Assembly: GCA_950097015.1 (NCBI GenBank)
Contig: CATNEN010000038.1
Span: 23,449,001-23,513,000, forward strand
Source: Macrostomum hystrix
Taxonomy: Eukaryota; Platyhelminthes; Macrostomidae
Reading direction: 5' to 3'
Length of the DNA: 64,000 nucleotides
The translations under genes and the position numbers were made by a program. The notes under the pieces are model-generated. The model ran no database searches. It worked only from the letters and a program-made list of their open reading frames with translations, and was not told the origin of the DNA. Positions 21,931 to 34,975 of this stretch are shown here, piece by piece. Each line of letters begins with the position of its first letter. Within the stretch, counting starts at the first letter, position 1.

Positions 21931-22789
21931 GCCATCAGCTCTGTCCTTCTGATGTCTCCGTGTATTAAAATATTCTGGTTTAAACTTGGCATATCATTGT
22001 ATATGACGAGCTTTAGTATAATGTTAAAGTAATATATAAAGGATTTCCATAAAGTAAAAAATTCCTAAAATCAACACAGGATTATCCTGATTATTTTTGG
22101 GTATTATTTTCCTACTCAGCAGGTGCTGATTCCCATGATAGTTGTGTTCAACTGTTGACATTTGTGAGCATATCAATGCTCTAATCCGTTAAGTAGGGCC
22201 GCCCATTGTGACAATAATCGGCCGATTAAGGATAATTTTCCCAGTTGAAGATTCGCGCTGTTCATACATTGTGAGTGGGATTTTTGCCGACACACTTTCC
22301 ATTCGAAGAATCAGCTGATGGGAGATTTCTTGTAGCTGATAGACCGCACGTAGGGGTGTCTCGATTGGCTTTGGCTACAGCTCGATTGGGAGAATAAGTC
22401 GGCAATCAAGAATTATCCCCATCCCATAGACCGGAATCCCAAAGATTAGCGCCCACCGTCTGAACCCTAGAATTGCGGCTGTCAATAACAATTCGATCCG
22501 CCTTGCTTAAACCCGGCCCCCTCAGCACAGACTTCGAATCGCAAATCCGCCAGCCCGGGGGCCGGGATTTCATGCGCTCAAATCCCGAACTGAAGCCATT
22601 GCTAACAATTTGCTCCAAATCGGGTCAAATCCTCGCCACAACCTCCTCTCTCCGTGCGTGAAACGATGGGAGAAAGGCCGGACAGCCCTAACTACTCAAT
22701 CAATAACTGTTCGAGTCGAGTTTTCATGCTTCTCCAAAGGCAGTTTCTTAGAAACACCCGGCACACTGAGATATTACGCACAGCCGTAT
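21931..22789. other. Spacer, no supported gene
   Basis: Includes a GC-richer part at 22400-22700 with short open frames on both strands but no recognisable protein. Confidence 0.35.
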
Positions 22790-25150
22790 GAGAATATTAT
22801 GAAAACCGTGTGATAGAATTGTGAGAACGGTGTGGGAGTATTATGAGAACACTATGAGAGCATTATGAGAACCGCATTAATAGGCACGAGTTCAATGTGA
22901 GAGCAGTGTGAGATCAGTGTGAGAAGAGTGTGAGAACAATGCGAAAAGCGTAGGAGATTATTATGAGAACCATATTAGTTTAGCATGAGATCCGTGTGTG
23001 AATAGCATGATAATTTTATGTGAATAGCATGAGAACCCTATGAGTCTAGCGTGAGAACCGTATGTGAATAGCATGAGAACCGTATGTGAATAGCACGATA
23101 ATTGTATGTGAATAGCATGATAATTGTATGTGAATAGCATGAGAATTGTATGTGAATAGCATGATAATTGTATGTGAATAGCATGAGAATTGTATGTGAA
23201 TAGCATGATAATTGTATGTGAATAGCATGATAATTGTATGTGAATAGCACGATAATTTTATGTGAATAGCATGAGAACCGTATGTGAATAGCACGATAAT
23301 TGTATGTGAATAGCATGATAATTGTATGTGAATAGCATGATAATTGTATGTGAATAGCACGATAATTGTATGTGAATAGCATGATAATTGTATGTGAATA
23401 GCATGATAATTGTATGTGAATAGCACGATAATTGTATGTGAATAGCATGATAATTGTATGCGAATAGCATGATAATTGTATGTGAATAGCATGATAATTG
23501 TATGTGAATAGCATGATAATTGTATGCGAATAGCATGATAATTGTATGTGAATAGCATGATAATTGTATGTGAATAGCATGATAATTGTATGTGAATAGC
23601 ATGATAATTGTATGTGAATAGCATGATAATTGTATGTGAATAGCATGATAATTGTATGTGAATAGCATGAGAATTGTATGTGAATAGCATGAGAATTGTA
23701 TGTGAATAGCATGAGAATTGTATGTGAATAGCATGATAATTGTATGTGAATAGCATGATAATTGTATGTGAATAGCACGATAATTTTATGTGAATAGCAT
23801 GAGAACCGTATGTGAATAGCACGATAATTGTATGTGAATAGCATGATAATTGTATGTGAATAGCATGATAATTGTATGTGAATAGCACGATAATTGTATG
23901 TGAATAGCATGATAATTGTATGCGAATAGCATGATAATTGTATGTGAATAGCATGATAATTGTATGTGAATAGCATGATAATTGTATGCGAATAGCATGA
24001 TAATTGTATGTGAATAGCATGATAATTGTATGTGAATAGCATGATAATTGTATGTGAATAGCATGATAATTGTATGTGAATAGCATGATAATTGTATGTG
24101 AATAGCATGATAATTGTATGTGAATAGCATGATAATTGTATGTGAATAGCATGAGAATTGTATGTGAATAGCATGAGAATTGTATGTGAATAGCATGAGA
24201 ACCGTATGTGAATAGCATGATAATTGTATGTGAATAGCATGATAATTCTATGTGAATAGCATGAGAACCGTATGTGAATAGCATGATAATTCTATGTGAA
24301 TAGCATGAGAACCGTATGTGAATAGCATGATAATTGTATGTGAATAGCATGATAATTGTATGTGAATAGCACGATAATTTTATGTGAATAGCATGAGAAC
24401 CGTATGTGAATAGCACGATAATTGTATGTGAATAGCATGATAATTGTATGTGAATAGCACGATAATTTTATGTGAATAGCATGAGAACCGTATGTGAATA
24501 GCACGATAATTGTATGTGAATAGCATGATAATTGTATGTGAATAGCATGAGAATTGTATGTGAATAGCATGAGATCCGTATGTGAATAGCATGATAATTG
24601 TATGTGAATAGCATGATAATTGTATGTGAATAGCACGATAATTGTATGTGAATAGCATGATAATTGTATGTGAATAGCATGATAATTGTATGTGAATAGC
24701 ATGATAATTGTATGTGAATAGCACGATAATTTTATGTGAATAGCATGAGAACCGTATGTGAATAGCACGATAATTGTATGTGAATAGCATGATAATTGTA
24801 TGTGAATAGCATGAGAATTGTATGTGAATAGCATGATAATTGTATGTGAATAGCATGATAATTGTATGTGAATAGCATGATAATTGTATGTGAATAGCAC
24901 GATAATTGTATGTGAATAGCATGATAATTGTATGTGAATAGCACGATAATTGTATGTGAATAGCATGAGAACCGTATGTGAATAGCACGATAATTGTATG
25001 TGAATAGCATGAGAACCGTATGTGAATAGCACGATAATTGTATGTGAATAGCATGAGAACCGTATGTGAATAGCACAATAATTTTATGTGAATAGCATGA
25101 GAACCGTATTAGCGTGAGAACCTTATGTGAATAGCGTGAGAACAGTGTGA
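22790..25150. repeat. 22-bp minisatellite, about 100 copies, with nested duplications
   Basis: Degenerate leading edge (22790-22970, TGTGAGAACNNTATGAGA-like), then a regular 22-bp unit TGTATGTGAATAGCATGATA plus AT to about 25110, then a degenerate right edge. Diagnostic variants (CACGATAATTTTATG, GAGAACCG, TATGCGAATAG) recur in fixed order. The CACGATAATTTTATG unit at 23251 recurs at 23779, 528 bp (24 units) later. The unit has no stop in any minus-strand frame, so three overlapping frames of up to 456 codons are open; none is a gene. Confidence 0.96.
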
Positions 25151-26059
25151 TAAAAGTGTGAGAACAAACAGAGGCGATCTGCTGTCGGAGGAGGCAATCC
25201 TAATCAACTTGATTCCCCGAAGTCAATAGCATTTGGGGTGCACTTGAGTCGCATCACGGAGCAGTTGCAGCACTTGTATTTAAAAAAATCATTTCCTAAC
25301 TGGCCCATCACGCTAGCCGAATAACACAGCCGCACGCAAAGCGTATACTATCAATTATAGTTTATTGAGTCCGCTTTGGAAACGGTCCAAACCTGTCACA
25401 GACACTGCTCGCTTCGCCTCGTTGAGCTCTCTCTCTCTCTCTTTCTCTCGTGCTTGTTACGAGCAGGTTGAATTTCTGTGTCGGTTTTAAATCTAGTTAT
25501 CTTTGTAGCGTGACATGTAAGCAAGCTGAGGGGTACTTTCAATCGAAGCAGCAATGTCCTGCGAGGGTTTTTGGTCCGGTCTGAATGTAGACTCCAATTT
25601 TTGGTTTGTCCTCATCTTTTTGGCCAGGTGCGGAATCGGATGAAAGCTCCGTTGAGCTTCATCATCAACAGCCAGACTCCTTTGAGCACTTGCTATAGAC
25701 AGAGAGCCAGTCTGTTTGCTCAAGAGCGAAAGCACTCTCGACCTCTTCCTGTCTCTGCAGCCTCCTGATTCCTTCATCATTCACTCCTGCTCTGCCCGTG
25801 CCGCGTTTTCAAACGCCAAAAGCGGAGTGCCTTTTTTATATTCACGTGGGCAGGTGGGATTCGTTTTCTTGATCAGCCTTTTTTGCTTGCTTTGAGCTGT
25901 TCTGCTGTCATTTTCTTAACAGTTTCTGCAGTTGCCTTTCATATTTTTTTAAATTTTATATTCAGTATTTAACTGTCCTGTCTGCTTGACTGTCACCATG
26001 TCACACTATATCTAATACTGCTTCATTCTTGGTCGGCCACTTGTCCACTCTCAGGTAGA
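25151..26059. other. Spacer, one weak small open frame
   Basis: A minus-strand frame at 25493-25780 begins ATGATGAAG and runs 95 codons with a mixed, non-repetitive composition. It could be a small gene or chance. No domain, signal peptide or homologue is recognised, so it is not called. Short CT run at 25426-25448. Confidence 0.25.
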
Positions 26060-26800
26060 TCTGTCACTATGTCACTCTCTGATCTGTAACTTTTTCACTC
26101 TCTGATCTGTCACTCTTGCACCCTCTGATCTGTAACTCTTTCACTCTCTGATCTGTCACTCTTTCACTCTCTGATCTGTCACTCTTGCACTCTCTGATCT
26201 GTCACTCTGTCACTCTCTGATCTGTCACTATGTCACTCTCTGATCTGCAACTCTTTCACTCTCTTATCTGTCACTCTGTCACTCTCTGATCTGTAACTCT
26301 TGCACTCTCTGATCTGTAACTCTTTCACTCTCTTATCTGTCACTCTGTCACTCTCTGATCTGTAACTCTTTCACTCTCTTATCTGTCGCTCTGTCACTCT
26401 CTGATCTGTCACTCTGTCACTCTCTTATCTGTCACTCTTTCACTCTCTTATCTGTCACTCTGTCACTCTCTGATCTGTAACTCTTTCACTCTCTGATCTG
26501 TCGCTCTGTCACTCTCTGATCTGTCACTCTGTCACTCTCTGATCTGTCACTCTTGCACTCTCTAATCTGTCACTCTTGCACTCTCTGATCTGTCACTCTG
26601 TCACTCTCTGATCTGTCACTCTGTCACTCTCTGATCTGTCACTCTTTTTTATTTGATGGTCTGTCACTCTTTTACTCTATGGTCTGTCACTCTTTTTTTC
26701 TATGGTCTGTCACTCTTTTTTCTATGGTCTGGCCCACTTTTACGCTACGGTCTGTCAGTCTATCTATCTTCACTCTCTGGTCTGTCACTCTTCCTTTTTC
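26060..26800. repeat. 23-bp minisatellite with decayed extension
   Basis: About 25 copies of a 23-bp unit containing TCTGATCTGTCACTCTGTC then ACTC, to about 26645. Versions are GTAACTC, TTTCAC and CTTATC. The right side (26645-26800) continues as a diverged TCTATGGTCTGTCACTCTTT version. Confidence 0.93.
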
Positions 26801-27764
26801 GCTGTTTGTTCATCTCCTTCACTTTAATTGCGAGTCTAGAAAACCGAATAGTCCAGAAAAGTGCGAAAACTATATATATGCGGTTTTACTAATAGTTTGG
26901 CACTTTTTGAGAAGGCTCGCGTGCATTGCTTTCTGATCTGCCTGACGCCAGCACCCCCTCCTCTGCCAGTTCGTTGTCTACAAAATTGACGATTTTTTGC
27001 GGCTGCGCATTAGCATTTTATGTAAAACGAGCGTTTGAGAAATAAAACAGTCTCCGCGTGTGACTTCTTTCTCTGAATTGCTTTTCGGGAGAAAAATAAA
27101 AGAATTTTCTTCACTGAAGTCGGGAAAATGCACTAGTCTTCACGCATTCTCTCAGTCCCTTGTTGAATTTGCACATTTAATTAACTTATCGCCAATTAGC
27201 ACACGAAAAGCTGCCTGCTCAAATGGTGCTCAGAAATTCGAAGGACATTTTGCAGGCTTTAAATTTTAGGTCCTTTATTGAGTGAGGCCTTTGTTTACAA
27301 TACTAAAACATGTACAAATTCAAACAACAACAATGCCCAATTTTGAAATTAGTTTGTCGCCGTATTTATTTTCATAATCTAGATTTGAGCAACACGTGAA
27401 TGAGTCACCATTCTCTCATTTCCCCCTCTCTTGCCTTGGTGTATAGTGGACCTTTATAGATTTTCTATTCTGACAAACTTGGCTTCCATAGCTTGCCGCA
27501 ATGCAAGCAACACAATCACACACGCAACTGAATGAGAAAACTCTGAAGGCCTCATAAATACTTAAGAAAACATGCAGGGATGAAAGCTTCTTGTAGTGCC
27601 TACAGCATACCTCTTCTCTCCCTCGCTTTGAGGACAACTAAAAACTGGCAGACTCAAAAAAGAGACGTAGGTACAGTGGTGTTGGCTAAGCTGAGGGTAG
27701 TTAGCAGTTGGCATACAGAGATAGAAATGAGACAGCAAAGTCATTCGCATTACTTTTAAGCCAA
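26801..27764. other. Spacer, no supported gene
   Basis: No coding exon or RNA gene recognised. Confidence 0.4.
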
Positions 27765-29305
27765 CTGTCTCGTCTCTCTCTTCCATTCTCACCTGTCTCA
27801 TCTCATTCTCTTCCATTCTCACCTGTCTCATCTCTCTCCCATTCTTACCTGTCCCATCTCTCTCCCATTCTCACCTGTCTCATCTCTCTCTCTTCCATTC
27901 TCACCTGTCTCATCTCTCTCCCATTCTTACCTGTCCCATCTCTCTCTCTTCCATTCTCACCTGTCTCATCTCTCTCTTCCATTCTCACTTGTCCCATCTC
28001 TCTCTCTTCCATTCTCACCTGTCTCATCTCTCTCCCATTCTCACCTGTCCCATCTCTCTCTCTTCCATTCTCACCTGTCCCATCTCTCTCCCATTCTCAC
28101 CTGTCTCATCTCTCTCTCTTCCATTCTCACCTGTCTCATCTCTCTCCCATTCTCACCTGTCCCATCTCTCTCTTCCATTCTCACCTGTCCCATATCTCTC
28201 TCTTCCATTCTCACCAGTCCCATCTCTCTCTCTTCCATTCTCACCTGTCTCATCTCTCTCTTCCATTCTCACCTGTCCCATCTCTCTCCAATTCTTACCT
28301 GTCCCATCTCTCTCTCTTCCATTCTCACCTGTCCCATCTCTCTCCCATTCTTACCTGTCCCATCTCTCTCTCTCTTCCATTCTCACCTGTCCCATCTCTC
28401 TCTCTTCCATTCTCACCTGTCCCATCTCTCTCTCTTCCATTCTCACCTGTCCCATCTCTCTCTCTTCCATTCTCACCTGTCCCATCTCTCTCCAATTCTT
28501 ACCTGTCCCATCTCTCTCTCTTCCATTCTCACCTGTCCCATCTCTCTCCCATTCTTACCTGTCCCATCTCTCTCCCATTCTTACCTGTCCCATCTCTCTC
28601 TCTCTTCCATTCTCACCTGTCCCATCTCTCTCTCTTCCATTCTCACCTGTCCCATCTCTCTCTCTTCCATTCTCACCTGTCCCATCTCTCTCTCTTCCAT
28701 TCTCACCTGTCCCATCTCTCTCTCTTCCATTCTCACCTGTCCCATCTCTCTCCAATTCTTACCTGTCCCATCTCTCTCTCTTCCATTCTCACCTGTCCCA
28801 TCTCTCTCCCATTCTTACCTGTCCCATCTCTCTCTCTCTTCCATTCTCACCTGTCCCATCTCTCTCTTCCATTCTCACCAGTCCCATCTCTCTCTCTTCC
28901 ATTCTCACCTGTCCCATCTCTCTCTCTTCCATTCTCACCTGTCCCATCTCTCTCTTCCATTCTCACCTGTCTCATCTCTCTCTCTTCCATTCTCACCTGT
29001 CCCATCTCTCTCTTCCATTCTCACCTGTCTCATCTCTCTCTCTTCCATTCTCACCTGTCCCATCTCTCTCTCTTCCATTCTCACCTGTCCCATCTCTCTC
29101 TCTTCCATTCTTACCTGTCCCATCTCTCTCTCTTCCATTCTCACCTGTCCCATCTCTCTCTCTTCCATTCTCACCTGTCTCATCTCTCTCTTCCATTCTC
29201 ACCTGTCCCATCTCTCTCCCATTCTTACCTGTCCCATCTCTCTCTTCCATTCTCACCTGTCTCATCTCTCCCTTCTATTCTCATCTGTCTCATCTCTCTC
29301 CCGTT
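27765..29305. repeat. 24-30-bp pyrimidine-rich minisatellite
   Basis: About 58 copies of CCATTCTCACCTGTCCCATC plus CTCTCTCTT, with the CT run varying so that units range from about 24 to 30 bp. Versions are CTGTCTCATC/CTGTCCCATC and TTCTCACC/TTCTTACC. The plus strand is almost all pyrimidine. Frames of up to 540 codons (Ser/Leu/His/Pro) are artefacts. On the minus strand the sequence resembles the plus strand of the array at 32430-34975. Confidence 0.95.
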
Positions 29306-29890
29306 AATCCAGTTTAATTTATTTTATTAACTAAATTAAATTATCAACTATTCATTTGTCAAAAATCGAGTAATATATATATTTGAACAGAAAAAATAAC
29401 TGAAACTCTAACAAGCTGTAATTATTTTATTTAGAGAGAATACTCGCTTGTAGAACAATGCGATGAAGCAATTTACGAGAGTTAATTAGGCATCCATTGT
29501 TCCAGTCCAGAATTGTTATCGATTTCAGGTGGGATATATTTTAATCCCATGATTTTAATCCCTTTTTGACAATACACACGTGTGCACAAATTTATCGATG
29601 GAGCTTTAAATCATCTAATCGCATTCTTTCACCTGCCGTCGAATATTTACAACAAGTGTATCGATTGATACAATCAGCATTGCTTCAGATCAATTATTAT
29701 ATACATTGCATCAAGTTCGGACTATAGCTCTTCGATATTGGAAGATACATTTTATAAGTTAATTGAATTTCAAATTAGAAGATCAACAGCACTGCGTGAA
29801 TTAATGCGCATTAAATAATACACTAGACTGAAAGGTGCCATGAAAAACGGATAGTTTTGATGAAGAAATTAGATGTGTAATAATACTACA
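29306..29890. other. Spacer, no feature recognised
   Basis: AT-rich unique sequence. Confidence 0.45.
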
Positions 29891-29997
29891 GGAGGCCTGT
29901 TGGCAATGGCACATCATTTCTGCCCATTTCGCTGACTCCTGAGCACACACTCACACAGGTGTGTACATCTGCCGACTTTCTCATCGTCAGGCAGTGG
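29891..29997 (-). repeat. SINE family B fragment
   Basis: Shares TTTCTGCCCATTTCGCTGAC, TCCTGAGCACACAC, CACACAGGTGTGTACATCTG and CTTTCTCATCGTCAGGCAGT, in order, with the family B copy at 62770-63126. It lacks about 25 bp in the middle and the tRNA-like head. Confidence 0.8.
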
Positions 29998-31395
29998 AAC
30001 TGAAGTGTACACTTTTGCGTCATTGATAGTGCAATGTCAATGTCTCTGTCCTCTGTGCTATGTGATTTGGCAGTAACTCTTTTAATTCTACATCTTCACA
30101 AACCATCAAGTAGAGGACATTTTCTGATGTATACTTCATAATTTAAAGCACATTAACTTGAAGAGAATATTGAAGTAATGTACTAGTACTAAGTTATGTA
30201 CTGATGAATAGACGTGGTCTATTGACACTATTGCAAAAATAAAAAATGAAGCCTCGATAAATCAAGGTCACTTGGGTCACGTTTAATGCATCCCTCAGAT
30301 GGGTGTTAGCCTGGTTAGTAACAGAATTGATAAGTAAGCAAGCGATCTCATGGATTGAAGATTGTGCAAATGGAACAATCGTATATATTGAAGGCCAAAG
30401 GTAAAGCTACATTTTCATTAGGTTGCCATGAACTGTGAAATTTCCTAGTTCTATAGTAAAGAAAATCAACAACCTTTTAATGTGTTGCTGGGTCGATTGG
30501 TCTAACAGAAAAAACTGCTCTTCCATTTGAGCAGGGTTTCACCTTGCGAGTAGTTTTAGCACATCGGTGCGGCCTTAGATCACTGTAGAACAACCATTCC
30601 ATCGCGAGTTAAGAAAGGAGAAATCTGAAATTCATGACGCAATGAGCCGTCCAGAACTTTCGCGCCTAATTTCAGTTCCCGCGTTAAAATTATTGCAATA
30701 AATGCAATTTAGTGTTGACCTTTCCATTTCGGAGGCCGAGAATCCACAGGTGGTGATCGATTGAGTTGGCAACAAATTGAATGTACAACATTGGCCCTGT
30801 TTTAGCACCTCGCAAATGCACAGATTTCACTAAAGCCCATTGTTCTCGTTCCATTGTATTCAATCGAATTTCTCTCTACAGTTTTAAATGTCAAACTTCT
30901 CAGGTGTCAAATGTTTTTGGTAGGGGGGGGCAAAGACATTGTGCATTGAATTAAAGTGTGATGCAATCTCGTGTACTATGCAGCATCGATAAGCGAAAGG
31001 CTAAAAGGCTTATTATAACAACAAGGCCCACGTAATCAGTTTATCCTCATTTTACTAATCAAATCTTATTCCATGTCAGCTAATGGGGACATTGGGAATG
31101 GCGTTTCCAGAATCCCCAACATGCTTGTTGAATGATGAAAGCTGCATTTCAAAAACGCGTGGCGGTCGTGACGGTCAGTGCCAGATCGATATCCACAATT
31201 AACTGGGGATTATTGTGGGGATCTGTACAGAAAGGAAATTTCCCAATGGTTGGAACCCCACAAGAAGCTCGACTCAGTGTCAGTCAGACCAGTGTAGTTG
31301 TATAAGCTTTTGGGAGAAAACTGCAACTTGTCTTGGGATTTCACATGGCAGAAAACTTGCGATTCGCAAACGGTCCGCTCAGGCATCCAAATTCT
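29998..31395. other. Spacer, no supported gene
   Basis: AT-rich. A G8 run at 30925-30932. No exon or RNA gene recognised. Confidence 0.4.
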
Positions 31396-31851
31396 ATCCT
31401 CAGATTCCCAATCCTCAGATTCCCAATCCTCAGATTCCCAATCCTCAGATTCCCAATCCTCAGATTCCCAATCCTCAGATTCCCAATCCTCAGATTCCCA
31501 ATCCTCAGATTCCCAATCCTCAGATTCCCAATCCTCAGATTCCCAATCCTCAGATTCCCAATCCTCAGATTCCCAATCCTCAGATTCCCAATCCTCAGAT
31601 TCCCAATCCTCAGATTCCCAATCCTCAGATTCCCAATCCTCAGATTCCCAATCCTCAGATTCCCAATCCTCAGATTCCCAATCCTCAGATTCCCAATCCT
31701 CAGATTCCCAATCCTCAGATTCCCAATCCTCAGATTCCCAATCCTCAGATTCCCAATCCTCAGATTCCCAATCCTCAGATTCCCAATCCTCAGATTCCCA
31801 ATCCTCAGATTCCCAATCCTCAGATTCCCAATCCTCAGATTCCCAATCCTC
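31396..31851. repeat. Perfect 15-bp minisatellite
   Basis: About 30 tandem copies of ATCCTCAGATTCCCA with no mismatch visible over 456 bp. All three plus frames and one minus frame are open through it because the period is a multiple of three. The perfect identity contrasts with every other array here and points to very recent expansion. Confidence 0.97.
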
Positions 31852-32429
31852 AAAATTTCAAAATTTCAAAATTTCATTCCCATAAAACAGAAATGCTATT
31901 TTTGTTTGAAAAAAGTCAACTTCGAGCTAGCTATGCCAGGGTGTTTCATTCTATAAATTTCCCGATTTTTACCTCACTCCCTGTCGCTCTTCTATTTCCA
32001 TTCGTAGTCGTACAATCCAGTAAAAATTCATAGCCATTGACGAAAAACACAGCAAGCAACTATATAACGATCGCCAAAAAAATCTTGTGCAGTAGCGCAG
32101 GTCCGCTTTGCACCTGGTGCCTGTTAAAGAGGACACACAAGATTCACTCAGCTACCAAACCGTGAACTGAAATTTACTAGCTTTTTTAAATACTTCACCT
32201 GAGAAACACGGAAGTGTGAGAGGAAATTTACGAGCTAAATTTGCAACTCCGATTTCTGCGCCTGCTGAGAACAAGTGAGAACAGTTGTATAATGCAATTA
32301 GAAAATGACAGGTAATGCTCTGAGAGATGAGAGATAATACTCGTAAATGGGCTCTATGGCAGATTCGCAGTGAGAGGATGTTAAACGAAAGATCGTTAAA
32401 GTGGTGAAATTTTGGCATAAAAGGCAGGT
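31852..32429. other. Spacer, no feature recognised
   Basis: Begins with three AAAATTTC repeats at 31852-31876. No gene signal. Confidence 0.4.
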
Positions 32430-34975
32430 GAGAATGTAAGGAAGAGAGATGAGAGAGCTGAGAATGGAAGGGGAGAGAGATGAGAGCGCTGAGAATGGAA
32501 GGGGAGAGAGATGAGAGCGCTGAGAATGGAAGGGGAGAGAGATGAGAGCGCTGAGAATGGAAGGGGAGAGAGATGAGAGCGCTGAGAATGGAAGGGGAGA
32601 GAGATGAGAGCGCTGAGAATGGAAGGGGAGAGAGATGAGAGCGCTGAGAATGGAAGGGGAGAGAGATGAGAGCGCTGAGAATGGAAGGGGAGAGAGATGA
32701 GAGCGCTGAGAATGGAAGAGAGAGATGAGAGAGCTGAGAATGAAAGGGGAGAGAGATGAGAGAGCTGAGAATGGAAGGGGAGAGAGATGAGAGAGCTGAG
32801 AATGGAAGGGGAGAGAGATGAGAGAGCTGAGAATGGAAGGGGAGAGAGATGAGAGCGCTGAGAATGGAAGAGAGATGATAGAGCTGAGAATGGAAGGGGA
32901 GAGAGATGAGAGCGCTGAGAATGGAAGGGGAGAGAGATGAGAGCGCTGAGAATGGAAGGGGAGAGAGATGAGAGCGCTGAGAATGGAAGGGGAGAGAGAT
33001 GAGAGCGCTGAGAATGGAAGGGGAGAGAGATGAGAGCGCTGAGAATGGAAGGGGAGAGAGATGAGAGCGCTGAGAATGGAAGGGGAGAGAGATGAGAGCG
33101 CTGAGAATGGAAGGGGAGAGAGATGAGAGCGCTGAGAATGGAAGGGGAGAGAGATGAGAATGGAAGGGGAGAGAGATGAGAGAGCTGAGAATGGAAGGAA
33201 GAGAGATGAGAGAGCTGAGAATGGAAGGGGAGAGAGATGAGAGAGCTGAGAATGGAAGGGGAGAGAGATGAGAGAGCTGAGAATGGAAGGGGAGAGAGAT
33301 GAGAGAGCTGAGAATGGAAGGGGAGAGAGATGAGAGCGCTGAGAATGGAAGGGGAGAGAGATGAGAGCGCTGAGAATGGAAGGGGAGAGAGATGAGAGCG
33401 CTGAGAATGGAAGGGGAGAGAGATGAGAGCGCTGAGAATGGAAGGGGAGAGAGATGAGAGCGCTGAGAATGGAAGGGGAGAGAGATGAGAGAGCTGAGAA
33501 TGGAAGGAAGAGAGATGATAGAGATGAGAATTGAAGGAATAGAGATGAGAGCGCTGGGAATGGAAGGGGAGAGAGATGAGAGAGCTGAGAATGGAAGGGG
33601 AGAGAGATGAGAGCGCTGAGAATGGAAGGGGAGAGAGATGAGAGAGCTGAGAATGGAAGGGGAGAGAGATGAGAGCGCTGAGAATGGAAGGAAGAGAGAT
33701 GAGAGAGCTGAGAATGGAAGGGGAGAGAGATGAGAGAGCTGAGAATGGAAGGGGAGAGAGATGAGAGCGCTGAGAATGGAAGGGGAGAGAGATGAGAGCG
33801 CTGAGAATGGAAGGGGAGAGAGATGAGAGCGCTGAGAATGGAAGGAATAGAGATGAGAGCGCTGAGAATGGAAGGGGAGAGAGATGAGAGCGCTGAGAAT
33901 GGAAGGGGAGAGAGATGAGAGAGCTGAGAATGGAAGGGGAGAGAGATGAGAGCGCTGAGAATGGAAGAGAGATGATAGAGCTGAGAATGGAAGGGGAGAG
34001 AGATGAGAGCGCTGAGAATGGAAGGGGAGAGAGATGAGAGCGCTGAGAATGGAAGGGGAGAGAGATGAGAGCGCTGAGAATGGAAGGGGAGAGAGATGAG
34101 AGAGCTGAGAATGGAAGGGGAGAGAGATGAGAGCGCTGAGAATGGAAGGGGAGAGAGATGAGAGCGCTGAGAATGGAAGGGAGAGATGAGAGCGCTGAGA
34201 ATGGAAGAGAGAGATGAGAGAGCTGAGAATGTAAGGAAGAGAGATGAGAGAGCTGAGAATGGAAGGAGAGAGAGATGAGAGAGCTGAGAATGGAAGGGGA
34301 GAGAGATGAGAGAGCTGAGAATGGAAGGGGAGAGAGATGAGAGAGCTGAGAATGGAAGGGGAGAGAGATGAGAGAGCTGAGAATGGAAGGGGAGAGAGAT
34401 GAGAGCGCTGAGAATGGAAGGGGAGAGAGATGAGAGCGCTGAGAATGGAAGGGGAGAGAGATGAGAGCGCTGAGAATGGAAGGGAGAGATGAGAGCGCTG
34501 AGAATGGAAGAGAGAGATGAGAGAGCTGAGAATGTAAGGAAGAGAGATGAGAGAGCTGAGAATGGAAGGAGAGAGAGATGAGAGAGCTGAGAATGGAAGG
34601 GGAGAGAGATGAGAGAGCTGAGAATGGAAGGGGAGAGAGATGAGAGCGCTGAGAATGGAAGGGGAGAGAGATGAGAGAGCTGAGAATGGAAGGGGAGAGA
34701 GATGAGAGAGCTGAGAATGGAAGGGGAGAGAGATGAGAGCGCTGAGAATGGAAGGGGAGAGAGATGAGAGCGCTGAGAATGGAAGGGGAGAGAGATGAGA
34801 GCGCTGAGAATGGAAGGAAGAGAGATGAGAGCGCTGAGAATGGAAGGGGAGAGAGATGAGAGCGCTGAGAATGGAAGGAAGAGAGATGAGAGCGCTGAGA
34901 ATGGAAGGAAGAGAGATGATAGAGCTGAGAATGGAAGGAATAGAGATGAGAGAGCTAAGAATGGAAGGGAGATGG
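32430..34975. repeat. 31-bp purine-rich minisatellite (largest array)
   Basis: About 82 copies of a 31-bp unit containing GATGAGAGCGCTGAGAATGG then AAGGGGAGAGA. Versions: GCGCTG or GAGCTG, and shortened units with AGAGAG or AGG instead of AGGGGAGAG. Blocks with identical version order recur (for example the AAGGGAGAGATGAGAG, AGAGAGATGAGAG, AATGTAAGGAAG series near 34170-34260 and again near 34470-34560, about 300 bp apart), showing block duplication. Strongly purine on the plus strand. Confidence 0.96.

Noticed and set aside
23046-25078. Open frames of 230-456 codons on the minus strand encoding a 22-residue repeat (MLFTYNYHAIHIQ...)
   Set aside because: The 22-bp unit simply has no stop in any minus-strand frame. 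All three frames are equally open and encode the same 22-residue cycle. No signal peptide, unique domain or splice context.
27708-29330. 540- and 442-codon Ser/Leu/Pro-rich open frames
   Set aside because: They coincide exactly with the pyrimidine-rich array, exist in more than one frame, and unit length changes shift the frame without effect on openness.
31215-32033. Pentapeptide-repeat protein (NPQIP repeated about 30 times)
   Set aside because: The 15-bp period keeps several frames open on both strands at once. The flanking unique parts have no coding character.
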